A stretch of 64,000 nucleotides of DNA from Lentzea kentuckyensis. Its GTDB lineage: Bacteria > Actinomycetota > Actinomycetes > Mycobacteriales > Pseudonocardiaceae. The first letter of the stretch is position 1. The number at the start of each line of letters is the position of its first letter. Shown here piece by piece: positions 47,158 to 55,286 of this stretch. A model generated the notes under the pieces. That model worked only from the letters and a program-made list of their open reading frames with translations. It was not told where the DNA came from and did no database searches. A program made the position numbers and the translations under genes. Location: contig NZ_MUYM01000031.1 in the NCBI RefSeq assembly GCF_002150765.1, forward strand, positions 1 to 64,000. The letters are read 5' to 3'.

Positions 47158-48480
47158 ATGACCGACACGACACAATTCGCGACGTTCATGCTCGTCTTGC
47201 TCGTGTTTTGGCCCAGTTACAACCTGGTGCTCGCACTGTTCGTCTGGTGGCGGCCGAAACCGGGTGGACCAGAAGTTCCTTCCCGACATCCCCTGCAGTA
47301 CTGGATCATCATTCCGGCGTTGAACGAGGAACGCGTTGTAGCTAACACAGTGCGTTCCGCGCTCGCGTTGGACGGCGCCCGCACACCGGTCCAGGTCGTC
47401 GTCGTGGACGACGGCTCGGACGACCGCACGCCGCACGTGCTGGCCGAGATCGACGACCACCGGCTGCACGTGCTGCGCCGCGACCCGCCGGAGGCCCGCA
47501 AGGGCAAAGGTGAGGCGCTGAACCACGCGTTCCGCTACATCCGGGGCCTCGCCGAGGAGGCCGGCACCGTGCACCGCACGATCGTCGGCGTGATCGACGG
47601 CGACGGCCGCGGCGAGCCCGGCATGCTGTCCGAGATCAGCGCGTACTTCGCACAACGCGGCGTCGGTGCCGTGCAGTGCCGTGTGCGCATCCACAACCGC
47701 ACCAACCTGCTGGCGTTCCTGCAGGATCTGGAATTCAGCTGCGTTGTGGACGCCTCACAGTCGTTGCGCGACGTCCTCGGCACGGTCGGGCTCGGCGGCA
47801 ACGGCCAGTTCGTGCGGCTCAAGTCCTTGATGGACCTCGGCGACGCGCCCTGGTCCGCCTGCCTGGTCGAGGACCTGGAGCTGGGCCTGCGCGTGCACCT
47901 GACCGGCCAGCGCATCCGCTACGCCACGCACGCGACGATCACCCAGCAGGGCCTGACCGACGTGCAACGGCTGCTGCGCCAGCGCACCCGCTGGGGCCAG
48001 GGCAACCTGCAGTGTCTCGGGTACGTGCCGAAGCTGATCAGGGCGAAGCACGTGGGATCCGTCGCGCTGCTCGAGTTCCTGCAGTACCTGCTGACGCCGT
48101 GGCTGGTCGCGCCGATGACGTTGCTCATCACCGCGTTGGTGGGCATAAACTTCTACGCGCAGTTCAGTGGCCACAACATCGGCGCGTTCACCGCGAACGG
48201 CTCGAACGCCTTGCTGGCGCTGGGAATCTGGCTCGTGGCGTTGGTGCTGCCAGGCTTGATCTGGGGTGTGGTGCATCGGCTCAAGCACGGTGACGAGCCG
48301 CTGTGGCGGTGCCTCGCGGTCGGCCTGGCCTACCCGCTCTTCCTGATCCTGGGCTCGATCTCGACGTTGCGCGCGCTCTACCGGCACTTCGCCGGGCGCA
48401 ACTCGTGGGCGAAGACGGAACGGCTGGCGGAGAAGGAAGTTCCGGCGGTCAGCGCGAAGCCGGTGCCGAAGATCGCATAG
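47158..48480 (+). CDS. Processive GT2 glycosyltransferase (membrane polysaccharide synthase)
   Basis: 440 aa from ATG 47158. An N-terminal membrane segment, then the GT2 domain with VVVDDGSDD, DGDGRGEPG, SCLVEDLELG-like acidic motif (ACLVEDLELGLRV) and RQRTRWGQGNLQ (Q/RxxRW), then four C-terminal membrane segments. This is the layout of processive synthases such as those for poly-N-acetylglucosamine, hyaluronan or chitin oligomers. With the divergent wecB and the DUF2334 protein it suggests synthesis and export of an amino-sugar polymer. The open frame reaches 46984 but the upstream part is not family-like. Confidence 0.9.
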   Translation: MTDTTQFATFMLVLLVFWPSYNLVLALFVWWRPKPGGPEVPSRHPLQYWIIIPALNEERVVANTVRSALALDGARTPVQVVVVDDGSDDRTPHVLAEIDDHRLHVLRRDPPEARKGKGEALNHAFRYIRGLAEEAGTVHRTIVGVIDGDGRGEPGMLSEISAYFAQRGVGAVQCRVRIHNRTNLLAFLQDLEFSCVVDASQSLRDVLGTVGLGGNGQFVRLKSLMDLGDAPWSACLVEDLELGLRVHLTGQRIRYATHATITQQGLTDVQRLLRQRTRWGQGNLQCLGYVPKLIRAKHVGSVALLEFLQYLLTPWLVAPMTLLITALVGINFYAQFSGHNIGAFTANGSNALLALGIWLVALVLPGLIWGVVHRLKHGDEPLWRCLAVGLAYPLFLILGSISTLRALYRHFAGRNSWAKTERLAEKEVPAVSAKPVPKIA

Positions 48481-48491
48481 CCACAAGGTTT

Positions 48492-49145
48492 CTAGAACGT
48501 GCCGGGGTGGGTGCGTCTGCGTCGAGCCGCGTAGACGCCCGCCTCGGTGCGGCGGTCGAAGCCGAGCTTGTGCAGCAACGACGACACGTAGTTCTTCACG
48601 GTCTTCTCGGCGAGGAAGAGCCGGTTCGCGATCTGGCGGTTCGTCATGCCCTCGGCGATGAGGTCGAGGATGCGGCGTTCCTGCGGGCTCAGCGCGGCAT
48701 AGCGCGGGTCCTCCTCCGGCCCGCCCCTGAGCCGTTGCAACACGGTGGCCGTGACCCCGGCGTGCAGCAACGAGCCGCCCGAGGCGAGCGTGCGGACCGC
48801 GGCGACCAGATCGTTGCCGGAGACCTCTTTCAGCATGTAGCCGGACGCGCCGGCCATGATCGCGCCGAACAACGCCTCGTCGTCCGAATAGGACGTGAGC
48901 ATCAGGCACGCGGGCGACGGTTGCACGAGACTCCGGATCTCCCGGCACACCGTGACCCCGTCGCCGTCGGGCAACCGGACGTCGATGATCGCCACGTCGG
49001 GTCTGAGCCGTGGTGCCTGCGCCACCGCGGACGTCGCGCTGTCCGCCTGCCCCACGACTCTGATGTCGTCCGCCTGCGCCAGGAGTTGCACCAGCCCGCG
49101 CCGCACGATCTCGTGGTCGTCCACCAAGAGCACCGCTATCGCCAT
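48492..49145 (-). CDS. NarL/DosR-type response regulator
   Basis: 217 aa from ATG 49145. Receiver domain with phospho-acceptor D55 (IIDVRLPDG), T in MLTSYSD and K in GYMLKEVSG; C-terminal LuxR HTH (LSPQERRILDLIAEGMTNRQIANRLFLAEKTVKNYV, one region). The DNA-binding part resembles DosR/DevR. Starts inside the last 10 nt of the histidine kinase gene, so the two are one operon. Converges with the GT2 gene, leaving 11 nt. Confidence 0.93.
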   Translation of the reverse strand: MAIAVLLVDDHEIVRRGLVQLLAQADDIRVVGQADSATSAVAQAPRLRPDVAIIDVRLPDGDGVTVCREIRSLVQPSPACLMLTSYSDDEALFGAIMAGASGYMLKEVSGNDLVAAVRTLASGGSLLHAGVTATVLQRLRGGPEEDPRYAALSPQERRILDLIAEGMTNRQIANRLFLAEKTVKNYVSSLLHKLGFDRRTEAGVYAARRRRTHPGTF

Positions 49146-50644
49146 CTCGCCTCCTGCAGTACCAGCGGGACGAACCAGGTGATGCCCACACCCGCGCCGG
49201 GGGTCGAGTCCACCGCGCACTCGCCGTGATGACGCCGCGCACGAGCCGCCATGTTCGCGAGTCCACCCGCATGATGGGGCGCGCCGCCGGAATCGTCAGC
49301 CAACGGCAAGCCTCTGCCGTCGTCCTTGACCGTGAGCTCCAACCGGGTCATCGTCCGATTCACGCTCACCGCTACAGCGACGTGCTTCGCTCTGGCGTGG
49401 CGCACGACGTTCGTGAGCGCCTCTCGGAGCGTGGCCAGCAGATCGGGCCTGAGCTGGTCCGGCACCACCGTGTCCAGCGGCCCCTCCAGCGACACGTCCG
49501 GCTCGAACCCCAGCAGCCGGGCGGACTCGTGCACCGCGTTGAGGATCTGCCCGCGCAGACTCGTGCCGCCGGACGGTGGTTCCTGCAGGGAGAAGATGGT
49601 TCTGCGGATCTCGCGGATCGTGTGGTCGACCTCCTCCACGAACCCGCTGATCCGTTCGGTGAGTTGGGGCCGCGCGCTCATCCCGGTCAGCCCCTGCAAC
49701 CCGAGCCCGAGCCCGAACAGCCGCTGGATGACCAGGTCGTGCAGGTCCCGCGCGATGCGGTCGCGGTCCTCCAGCACCGCGATCCGCTCGGTGTCGCCCT
49801 GGGCCCTGGTGAACTCGAGCACGAGCGCGGCCTGCCTGGCGAAGGCCTCGATGAGCTCCGGATCGTCGAAGCTCGGTTCGTCCTTGGGCCGCGCCACGAT
49901 CAGCACGCCGATCGTCCGGCCCCCCACCGTCAGCGGCACGACGGCGCACGGTCCCGGCACCGTCGGCACGGTGCCCTCCTCGTGGCACTCGGCCTCGCCC
50001 GACTCGTAGACCCGGTAGCTGACCGTGCCTTCTCTGGGCACACGCATGCCCTCGGCGTCGTAGGTGCCGCCGTCGGTCACCTCGATGACGAGGTCGCCGT
50101 TGTGGTCCGGGAGCACTACTGCCGCGAAGTCGGCATCGGCCGTTCGTCTGGCCGTCTTCGCGACGAGGTACAGCGCGTCACGGCCGTTCGTGCCCATCAG
50201 GACGTTGGTGGTCACCTCGGCGGCGGCGCGCAGCCAGACCTCACGCTTGCGCGTCTGTTCATACCGGTCGAGGTGGCCGAGCGCCGAGCCCGCGGCGGTG
50301 GCCAGCGCGGTGAGGATGTCCCGGTCCTGGTCGGTGAACTGCGGTTTGCCGGCCAGGAAGAGGTTGCCGAAGGTCTCGCCGTGGATCTTGACGGGCGCAC
50401 CGAGGAAGTCGGCTACTCCGATCGAGCGCGGGTCACCGGCCGTGATGCGGGTCTGACCGTCGCTCTGGCTGAACTCGAGAAGTTCCTTGTGGCCGTTGAT
50501 CACGGCCAGTGCGCCGTAGGGGGCGTCGATCAGGTCGCAGGCGGACTCGACGACGTGGCGCAGCAGTTCGGGGAGGGTGTCGTCTTCGGCGAACGACAGC
50601 ACCACATCCAGCACGCGCTGTTCTGTGCTCACGTTGCCGCCCAC
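49136..50644 (-). CDS. GAF-domain sensor histidine kinase (DosS/DevS-like)
   Basis: 502 aa, soluble. Two GAF domains (about 5-130 and 145-285), then a HisKA_3 dimerisation domain with DRIARDLHDLVIQRLF (phospho-accepting H302) and an HATPase_c domain (ALTNVVRHARAKHV, VKDDGRGLP, GLANMAARARRHHG). This is the DosS/DosT order. Whether the first GAF binds haem cannot be decided by eye. Pairs with the downstream response regulator. Confidence 0.92.
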   Translation of the reverse strand: MGGNVSTEQRVLDVVLSFAEDDTLPELLRHVVESACDLIDAPYGALAVINGHKELLEFSQSDGQTRITAGDPRSIGVADFLGAPVKIHGETFGNLFLAGKPQFTDQDRDILTALATAAGSALGHLDRYEQTRKREVWLRAAAEVTTNVLMGTNGRDALYLVAKTARRTADADFAAVVLPDHNGDLVIEVTDGGTYDAEGMRVPREGTVSYRVYESGEAECHEEGTVPTVPGPCAVVPLTVGGRTIGVLIVARPKDEPSFDDPELIEAFARQAALVLEFTRAQGDTERIAVLEDRDRIARDLHDLVIQRLFGLGLGLQGLTGMSARPQLTERISGFVEEVDHTIREIRRTIFSLQEPPSGGTSLRGQILNAVHESARLLGFEPDVSLEGPLDTVVPDQLRPDLLATLREALTNVVRHARAKHVAVAVSVNRTMTRLELTVKDDGRGLPLADDSGGAPHHAGGLANMAARARRHHGECAVDSTPGAGVGITWFVPLVLQEARWR

Positions 50645-50773
50645 GGCTTCACCCCTCGGGGGGATAGAAGTGACACCGCACGAACGACTGAGGGTAACTC
50701 CCCAGAGTAGTCAAGGGGGAGACCATCACTGCAAACAGTGAAATCAGTAGCTACTCAGAGTATGTGCTTACTA

Positions 50774-50822
50774 CACGCGGGGAGCTTTCGTGCGCTCTGA
50801 GCGCACGAGAGGCCCCCGCGTG
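50774..50822 (-). terminator. 49-nt hairpin (24-nt arms) after the meaB operon
   Basis: Arms begin CACGCGGGG and end CCCCGCGTG, with inner CGTGCGCTC-T-GAGCGCACG; 21 of 24 positions pair around a single base. It lies 2 nt after the stop of the minus-strand gene at 50825 and lacks a T run. Same geometry as hairpins at 4197 and 39168. The spacer 50645-50773 otherwise holds the histidine kinase promoter region and an AGTAGCTACT palindrome near 50746. Confidence 0.8.
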
Positions 50823-50824
50823 GC

Positions 50825-51433
50825 TCAGTGCAGGCCGACGCTGAACCCCTCGTCGATCACCCCGCGGTAGATCTGCGGCGCGAACGCCCGCAGCCCTTGG
50901 TCGATCGGCGCGATGAAGCCCGCCGAGTCGCCGAGGGGGAGGCGGTAGCCGTTCTGGACTCGGTGGAACTCCCACAGGGGTTCCATGGTCGGGTGTGCCG
51001 GGCGGAACTGGTGAGGGTCGCGCGGATGCAGGTCGACGCGGACCAGAGTGCGCCTGACCAGGGCGTCCGCGAGCTGGACCGCGCGTTCCTGGGTGCGCGA
51101 GACCGAGATGGCGCCGAGCTCCTGCCAGCCGACGGCCCACGGCATGCCCTGCGGGTCGTCCAGGCGGATGCCCCGCTGTTCGATGATCAGCTTGCGGGGG
51201 CGGGAGATGGTCTTCCACTTCACCACGGCCATCACGCCGATGCCGGTGAACGCGATGCCGATGACCGCCGCGATGCCGCCGCCGACCGGTTCGCCGTCCA
51301 TGAACGCGGTCACCGCGCCGACCAGGGCGAGGATGCCCAGCACCCCGGCGACCGAGCCGCCGATCAGCACCTTGCGGGTGTCGCTCTTGCCGAGGTCGAT
51401 GACAACGGGTGGAGGTGCTCCCCAAGCGGTCAT
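50825..51433 (-). CDS. Membrane protein with PH-like cytoplasmic domain
   Basis: 202 aa. Two hydrophobic segments (about 22-43 and 50-72), then a soluble part (KLIIEQRGIRLDDPQGMPWAVGWQELGAISVSR) patterned like a bacterial PH domain. Function unknown. It starts overlapping the meaB stop by 4 nt (ATGA), so it is the last gene of thiolase-meaB-this gene. Confidence 0.78.
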   Translation of the reverse strand: MTAWGAPPPVVIDLGKSDTRKVLIGGSVAGVLGILALVGAVTAFMDGEPVGGGIAAVIGIAFTGIGVMAVVKWKTISRPRKLIIEQRGIRLDDPQGMPWAVGWQELGAISVSRTQERAVQLADALVRRTLVRVDLHPRDPHQFRPAHPTMEPLWEFHRVQNGYRLPLGDSAGFIAPIDQGLRAFAPQIYRGVIDEGFSVGLH

Positions 51434-52380
51434 GGCCGCAGATTACCGCTGATCAACAGCTCCGCCGCGGCGAACGGATCCAGTTCACCCTCGACCACGC
51501 GTTTGGCCAGCTGGTCCACGGGACCGAAGCGGGTGCGCACCCGTTCGACGGCGATCGCCTCGATCTCGGCGCCGGCGCGACGCAGCCGCCGTTCCCGCAG
51601 TTCGCCGTGGTCGGCCATCCAGGACCGGTGTTCGGCGATGGCCTCGACCACGAGGTTCAGGCCTTCCATCCGGGCGGCGACGGTTTTGACGACCGGCGCG
51701 CGCCACAGCGGGCCCTCGCGGTCGCGGCGGCCCAGGGAGATCATGTACTTGAGGTCGCGCGCGGTCTGGTCGGCGCCGTCGCGGTCGGCCTTGTTGACCA
51801 CGAAGACGTCCGCGATCTCCAGGATGCCCGCCTTCGCGGCCTGGATGCCGTCGCCCATGCCCGGCGCGAGCAGCACCAGGGTCGTGTCGGCCAGCGCCAC
51901 GATCTCGACCTCGGACTGACCTACGCCGACCGTTTCCACGAGGATCACGTCGAAACCGGCGGCGTCGAGCACGCGCAACGCCTGCGGAGTCGCCCAGGAC
52001 AGGCCGCCGAGGTGGCCGCGGGTGGCCATCGAGCGGATGAAGACGCCGGGATCGGTCGCGTGGTCGCCCATGCGCACGCGGTCACCGAGCAGTGCACCGC
52101 CGGAGAACGGGCTGGAGGGGTCGACGGCGATCACGGCCACCCGCTTGCCCTCGGCGCGGAAGGCCCGCACCAGAGCGTTGGTGGATGTCGACTTGCCGAC
52201 ACCGGGCGCACCGGTCAGACCGATGACCTGGGCGTGGCCCGTGTGGGGAGCGAGGGCCGCGGCCACCTCGGGCAGTGCGGAACTCCCCTGCTCCACCAGG
52301 GAGATCAGCCTGGCGACCGCGCGCGGCTCGCCGTCACGCGCGCGGTCGACCAGTCCTGCTACGTCAACAGCCTTCGCCAC
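51430..52380 (-). CDS. meaB: Methylmalonyl-CoA mutase-associated GTPase
   Basis: 316 aa from GTG 52380. G3E-type P-loop GTPase: Walker A GLTGAPGVGKST, AVDPSSPFSGGALLGDRVRM, ETVGVGQSE, NKAD. MeaB protects and gates cobalamin loading of methylmalonyl-CoA (or related) mutases. The mutase genes are not in this window, but methylmalonyl-CoA epimerase and crotonyl-CoA reductase are close. Separated by 11 nt from the thiolase gene upstream. Confidence 0.94.
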   Translation of the reverse strand: MAKAVDVAGLVDRARDGEPRAVARLISLVEQGSSALPEVAAALAPHTGHAQVIGLTGAPGVGKSTSTNALVRAFRAEGKRVAVIAVDPSSPFSGGALLGDRVRMGDHATDPGVFIRSMATRGHLGGLSWATPQALRVLDAAGFDVILVETVGVGQSEVEIVALADTTLVLLAPGMGDGIQAAKAGILEIADVFVVNKADRDGADQTARDLKYMISLGRRDREGPLWRAPVVKTVAARMEGLNLVVEAIAEHRSWMADHGELRERRLRRAGAEIEAIAVERVRTRFGPVDQLAKRVVEGELDPFAAAELLISGNLRP

Positions 52381-52391
52381 AAACGAAGACC

Positions 52392-53594
52392 CTAGGCCTT
52401 CGCGGGCACGCGGATGATCAGAGCGTCGCCCTGACCACCACCACCGCACAGCGCCGCGGCACCCACGCCGCCGCCACGCCGCTGCAGCTCGAGTGCGAGG
52501 TGCAGGGCGATGCGGGCGCCGGACATGCCGATCGGGTGGCCCAGCGCGATGGCGCCGCCGTTGACGTTGACCTTGTCCTCGGACACGCCGAGCTGACGGG
52601 CCGACACGATGCCGACCGCCGCGAACGCCTCGTTGATCTCGACCAGGTCGAGGTCTGCGGGCCCGATGCCCTCCTTGGCGCAGGCGGCCTTGATCGCGTT
52701 GGACGGCTGCTCGTGCAGCGAGGCGTCCGGACCGGCGACGACGCCGTGCGCGCCGATCTCCGCGATCCACTCCAGGCCCAGTTCCTCGGCCTTGGCCTTG
52801 CTCATCACGACCACGGCCGCGGCACCGTCGGAGATCTGCGACGCCGAACCCGCGGTGATGGTGCCGTCCGCGGCGAACGCCGGACGCAGCTTGCCGAGCG
52901 AGTCGGCGGTGGTGTCCGCGCGCACGCCCTCGTCCGTGCTGAACAGGATCGGGTCGCCCTTGCGCTGCGGGATCGCGACCGGCGCGATCTCCTGCTCGAA
53001 GACACCGTTCTCGGCGGCCTTCGCGGCGAGCTGGTGCGAACGCGCGGAGAACGCGTCCTGCTCCTCACGCGTGACGTTGTAACGGGCGTTGTACTTCTCC
53101 GTGGAGACGCCCATCGCGACCTGGTCGAACGCGCAGAACAGACCGTCGTTCGCCATGTGGTCCTGCAGCTGCACGTCGCCGTACTTGAACCCGCTGCGCG
53201 ACTTGGGCAGCAGGTGCGGCGCCTGGGTCATCGACTCCTGGCCACCGGCCACGACGACGTCGAACTCACCCGCGCGGATCAGCTGGTCGGCCAGCGCGAT
53301 CGCGTCGATGCCGGACAGGCACACCTTGTTGATGGTCAGCGCGGGAACGCTCATCGGAATGCCCGCGGCCACCGCGGCCTGGCGGGCGGGAATCTGGCCC
53401 GCGCCTGCGGTGAGCACCTGACCCATGATCACGTACTGCACCTGCTCGGGAGCGACGCCCGCACGTTCCAGTGCCGCCTTGATCGCGACGCCACCCAGCT
53501 GGGCGCCCGAGAAGTCCTTGAGCGATCCCAGCAGTCGGCCCATCGGGGTACGCGCCCCGGCGACGATCACGGAACCGGACACAACTGCCTCCAT
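52392..53594 (-). CDS. Acetyl-CoA acetyltransferase (thiolase)
   Basis: 400 aa. Catalytic C92 in [41 protein letters not shown] (His) and [11 protein letters not shown] (second Cys). Biosynthetic-type thiolase condensing or cleaving acetoacetyl-CoA. Upstream, AACGACCGTT (minus strand, 53605-53614 region) is a short palindrome that could be a TetR-type site. With the dehydrogenase at 62509 and ccrA it fits the acetyl-CoA to ethylmalonyl-CoA route. Confidence 0.94.
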   Translation of the reverse strand: MEAVVSGSVIVAGARTPMGRLLGSLKDFSGAQLGGVAIKAALERAGVAPEQVQYVIMGQVLTAGAGQIPARQAAVAAGIPMSVPALTINKVCLSGIDAIALADQLIRAGEFDVVVAGGQESMTQAPHLLPKSRSGFKYGDVQLQDHMANDGLFCAFDQVAMGVSTEKYNARYNVTREEQDAFSARSHQLAAKAAENGVFEQEIAPVAIPQRKGDPILFSTDEGVRADTTADSLGKLRPAFAADGTITAGSASQISDGAAAVVVMSKAKAEELGLEWIAEIGAHGVVAGPDASLHEQPSNAIKAACAKEGIGPADLDLVEINEAFAAVGIVSARQLGVSEDKVNVNGGAIALGHPIGMSGARIALHLALELQRRGGGVGAAALCGGGGQGDALIIRVPAKA

Positions 53595-53707
53595 TGGAAG
53601 AGCGAACGGTCGTTAACTAGGCACCATACCTGGGGCTACTGCGCGGTAATCGTGTGAGACCCCGCACACGGACCACTGCACCGATCAGGTAGCTACGCTT
53701 TCCTTCC

Positions 53708-54154
53708 ATGAACGCAGACCTCGCTCGATTCGTGACCGCGATCGACCACGTGGGCATCGCCGTGCCCGACCTCGACGTCGCCATCGCGTTCTACCGCGAC
53801 AACTTCGGCCTCGAGGTCGCCCACGAAGAGGTGAACGAGGAACAGGGCGTGCGCGAGGCGATGCTGCACGCGCCCGGCGACCACGACGGCACCGCCATCC
53901 AGCTGCTGGCCCCGTTGAACGAGGACTCGACGATCGCCAAGTTCATCGGCCGCTCCGGTCCCGGCCTGCAGCAGCTCGCCTACCGGGTGTCCGATGTGGA
54001 CGTCGCCGCGCAGGCGCTGCGGGACAAGGGCCTGCGCCTGCTCTACGCCGAGGCCCGCCGCGGCACGTCGAACAGCCGGGTCAACTTCGTGCACCCCAAG
54101 GACGCCGGCGGCGTGCTCATTGAGCTGGTCGAACCTGCGGCGGCGAAGCATTAG
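53708..54154 (+). CDS. mce: Methylmalonyl-CoA (ethylmalonyl-CoA) epimerase
   Basis: 148 aa, normal length. Vicinal-oxygen-chelate fold with metal ligands in IDHVGIAV (H14), HDGTAIQLL, QQLAYRVSD and VLIELVEP. Interconverts (2S)- and (2R)-methylmalonyl-CoA, also ethylmalonyl-CoA. TACGCT (53694-53699) stands 8 nt before the ATG with no ribosome binding site, suggesting leaderless transcription. Its last 38 nt overlap the tetR gene antisense. Confidence 0.93.
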   Translation: MNADLARFVTAIDHVGIAVPDLDVAIAFYRDNFGLEVAHEEVNEEQGVREAMLHAPGDHDGTAIQLLAPLNEDSTIAKFIGRSGPGLQQLAYRVSDVDVAAQALRDKGLRLLYAEARRGTSNSRVNFVHPKDAGGVLIELVEPAAAKH

Positions 54155-54701
54155 CCTGCTGCAGCGCACTGGCCACGAAGCTCAGCTCACGATCGATCGG
54201 ATCCTCCTCGTCGCTGTGCCGCGCCACCGAGTGCCGGTAGCTCACGGCCAGCGCGAGGAGGGCCGCGGCCGCCTCGACGTCCTTGATCGCCACCGCCGCG
54301 CCTCCCGCGGCGAGGATGACCTGTTTGATCTGCGCCGCAACGTTGTCGTAGCGCGCCTGCATCGCGTCGCGGACCGCTGAATGCGTATCCGCTTCACGCC
54401 ACAACAGGTGCGACAGCAGCGGCGAGGCGTTCAAGCGCGCGTCGAGTGCCGCGACGAGCCTTCTCAGCGACTCCGCGATGTCTCCCGCGACGACGACCCT
54501 GCGGTGGTCAACCGTGCTGTCCGGGAGCCGTGCGACCAGTGCGGCCAGCAGGTCCCGTTTGCGGTTGAAGTAGTAGTGCACCAGGCCTTTGGGCACGCCG
54601 GCGCGTTCGGCGATGCGCGAGGTCGGGGTGGCGTCGAAGCCGGAGTCGGCGAACAGCTCCTCCGCCGCGGCCAGGATGCGTTCCTTGGCCGAATCCTCCA
54701 C
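54117..54701 (-). CDS. TetR family transcriptional regulator
   Basis: 194 aa. HTH region AAAEELFADSGFDATPTSRIAERAGVPKGLVHYYF (about residues 10-44) and a helical ligand domain. GTG 54701 is chosen because GGAGGAA lies 5 nt before it; GTG 54713 is possible but has no such site. It follows the SPW gene with a hairpin between. Ligand unknown; an acyl-CoA would fit the setting. Confidence 0.9.
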   Translation of the reverse strand: MEDSAKERILAAAEELFADSGFDATPTSRIAERAGVPKGLVHYYFNRKRDLLAALVARLPDSTVDHRRVVVAGDIAESLRRLVAALDARLNASPLLSHLLWREADTHSAVRDAMQARYDNVAAQIKQVILAAGGAAVAIKDVEAAAALLALAVSYRHSVARHSDEEDPIDRELSFVASALQQANASPPQVRPAQ

Positions 54702-54718
54702 GCGTTCCTCCACGAGTG

Positions 54719-54749
54719 TGTGGGCCCAAGAACTCCTCCTGGGCCCACA
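54719..54749 (-). repeat. Hairpin between SPW gene and tetR
   Basis: Perfect 10-bp arms TGTGGGCCCA and TGGGCCCACA around an 11-nt loop. It lies between the two minus-strand genes, 18 nt before the tetR start. It can be a terminator for the SPW gene or a leader structure of tetR. A 10-nt palindrome ACTGATCAGT lies beside it at about 54759-54768, overlapping the SPW stop. Confidence 0.7.
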
Positions 54750-54763
54750 GGTTTTCCGACTGA

Positions 54764-55123
54764 TCAGTGCGGCTGGGCCGCTGCCGAGTGTGCGGCATTC
54801 GCGGCGGGCATTGCCAGCGCCCCCGCGGCCACGGTGAGCACACCACCGACCCAGGACGCCCACGAGGCGGCCATCATGTCGGTGTAGCTCATCACCCACG
54901 GCGAGATGAACAGCAGTGCGCCGAGCACCATCTGCACGTACTCCCCGTAGATCATCGCGGGCATGGCGAGGTCGACGAGTCCGTCGATCGCGATGAGCGC
55001 GCCGAGCACGATCATCGTCCACATGGCCGCGTTCGAGGTGTCCACGACGAGCGGAGACAGCAGCACCAGCACGCCGATAGCCACCTCGGCCCAGTCCTGC
55101 CACCTGGTCCACGCCTTGGTCAT
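54764..55123 (-). CDS. SPW repeat membrane protein
   Basis: 119 aa from ATG 55123 with AGGAGG 8 nt upstream; an in-frame ATG at 55156 lies before that site. Four membrane segments; two SPW-type repeats (VLLSPLVV..., LFISPWVMSYTDMMAASWASWVGG). Family of unknown function (Pfam SPW repeat). Confidence 0.88.
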   Translation of the reverse strand: MTKAWTRWQDWAEVAIGVLVLLSPLVVDTSNAAMWTMIVLGALIAIDGLVDLAMPAMIYGEYVQMVLGALLFISPWVMSYTDMMAASWASWVGGVLTVAAGALAMPAANAAHSAAAQPH

Positions 55124-55286
55124 CTCCACCACCTCCTCCTTCTCGGACCCTTCCATCGTCCCCCTTGGTTGGCCGCCCGGTCAACTCTTCTAAGTGGAAT
55201 CCCTCACAAGCAGGATTCTGAATCGGTTACTCCTGAGTAACCTCCGGCAACCTGCGACTATCCCTTACTCGGGAAGGAATGCCGCC

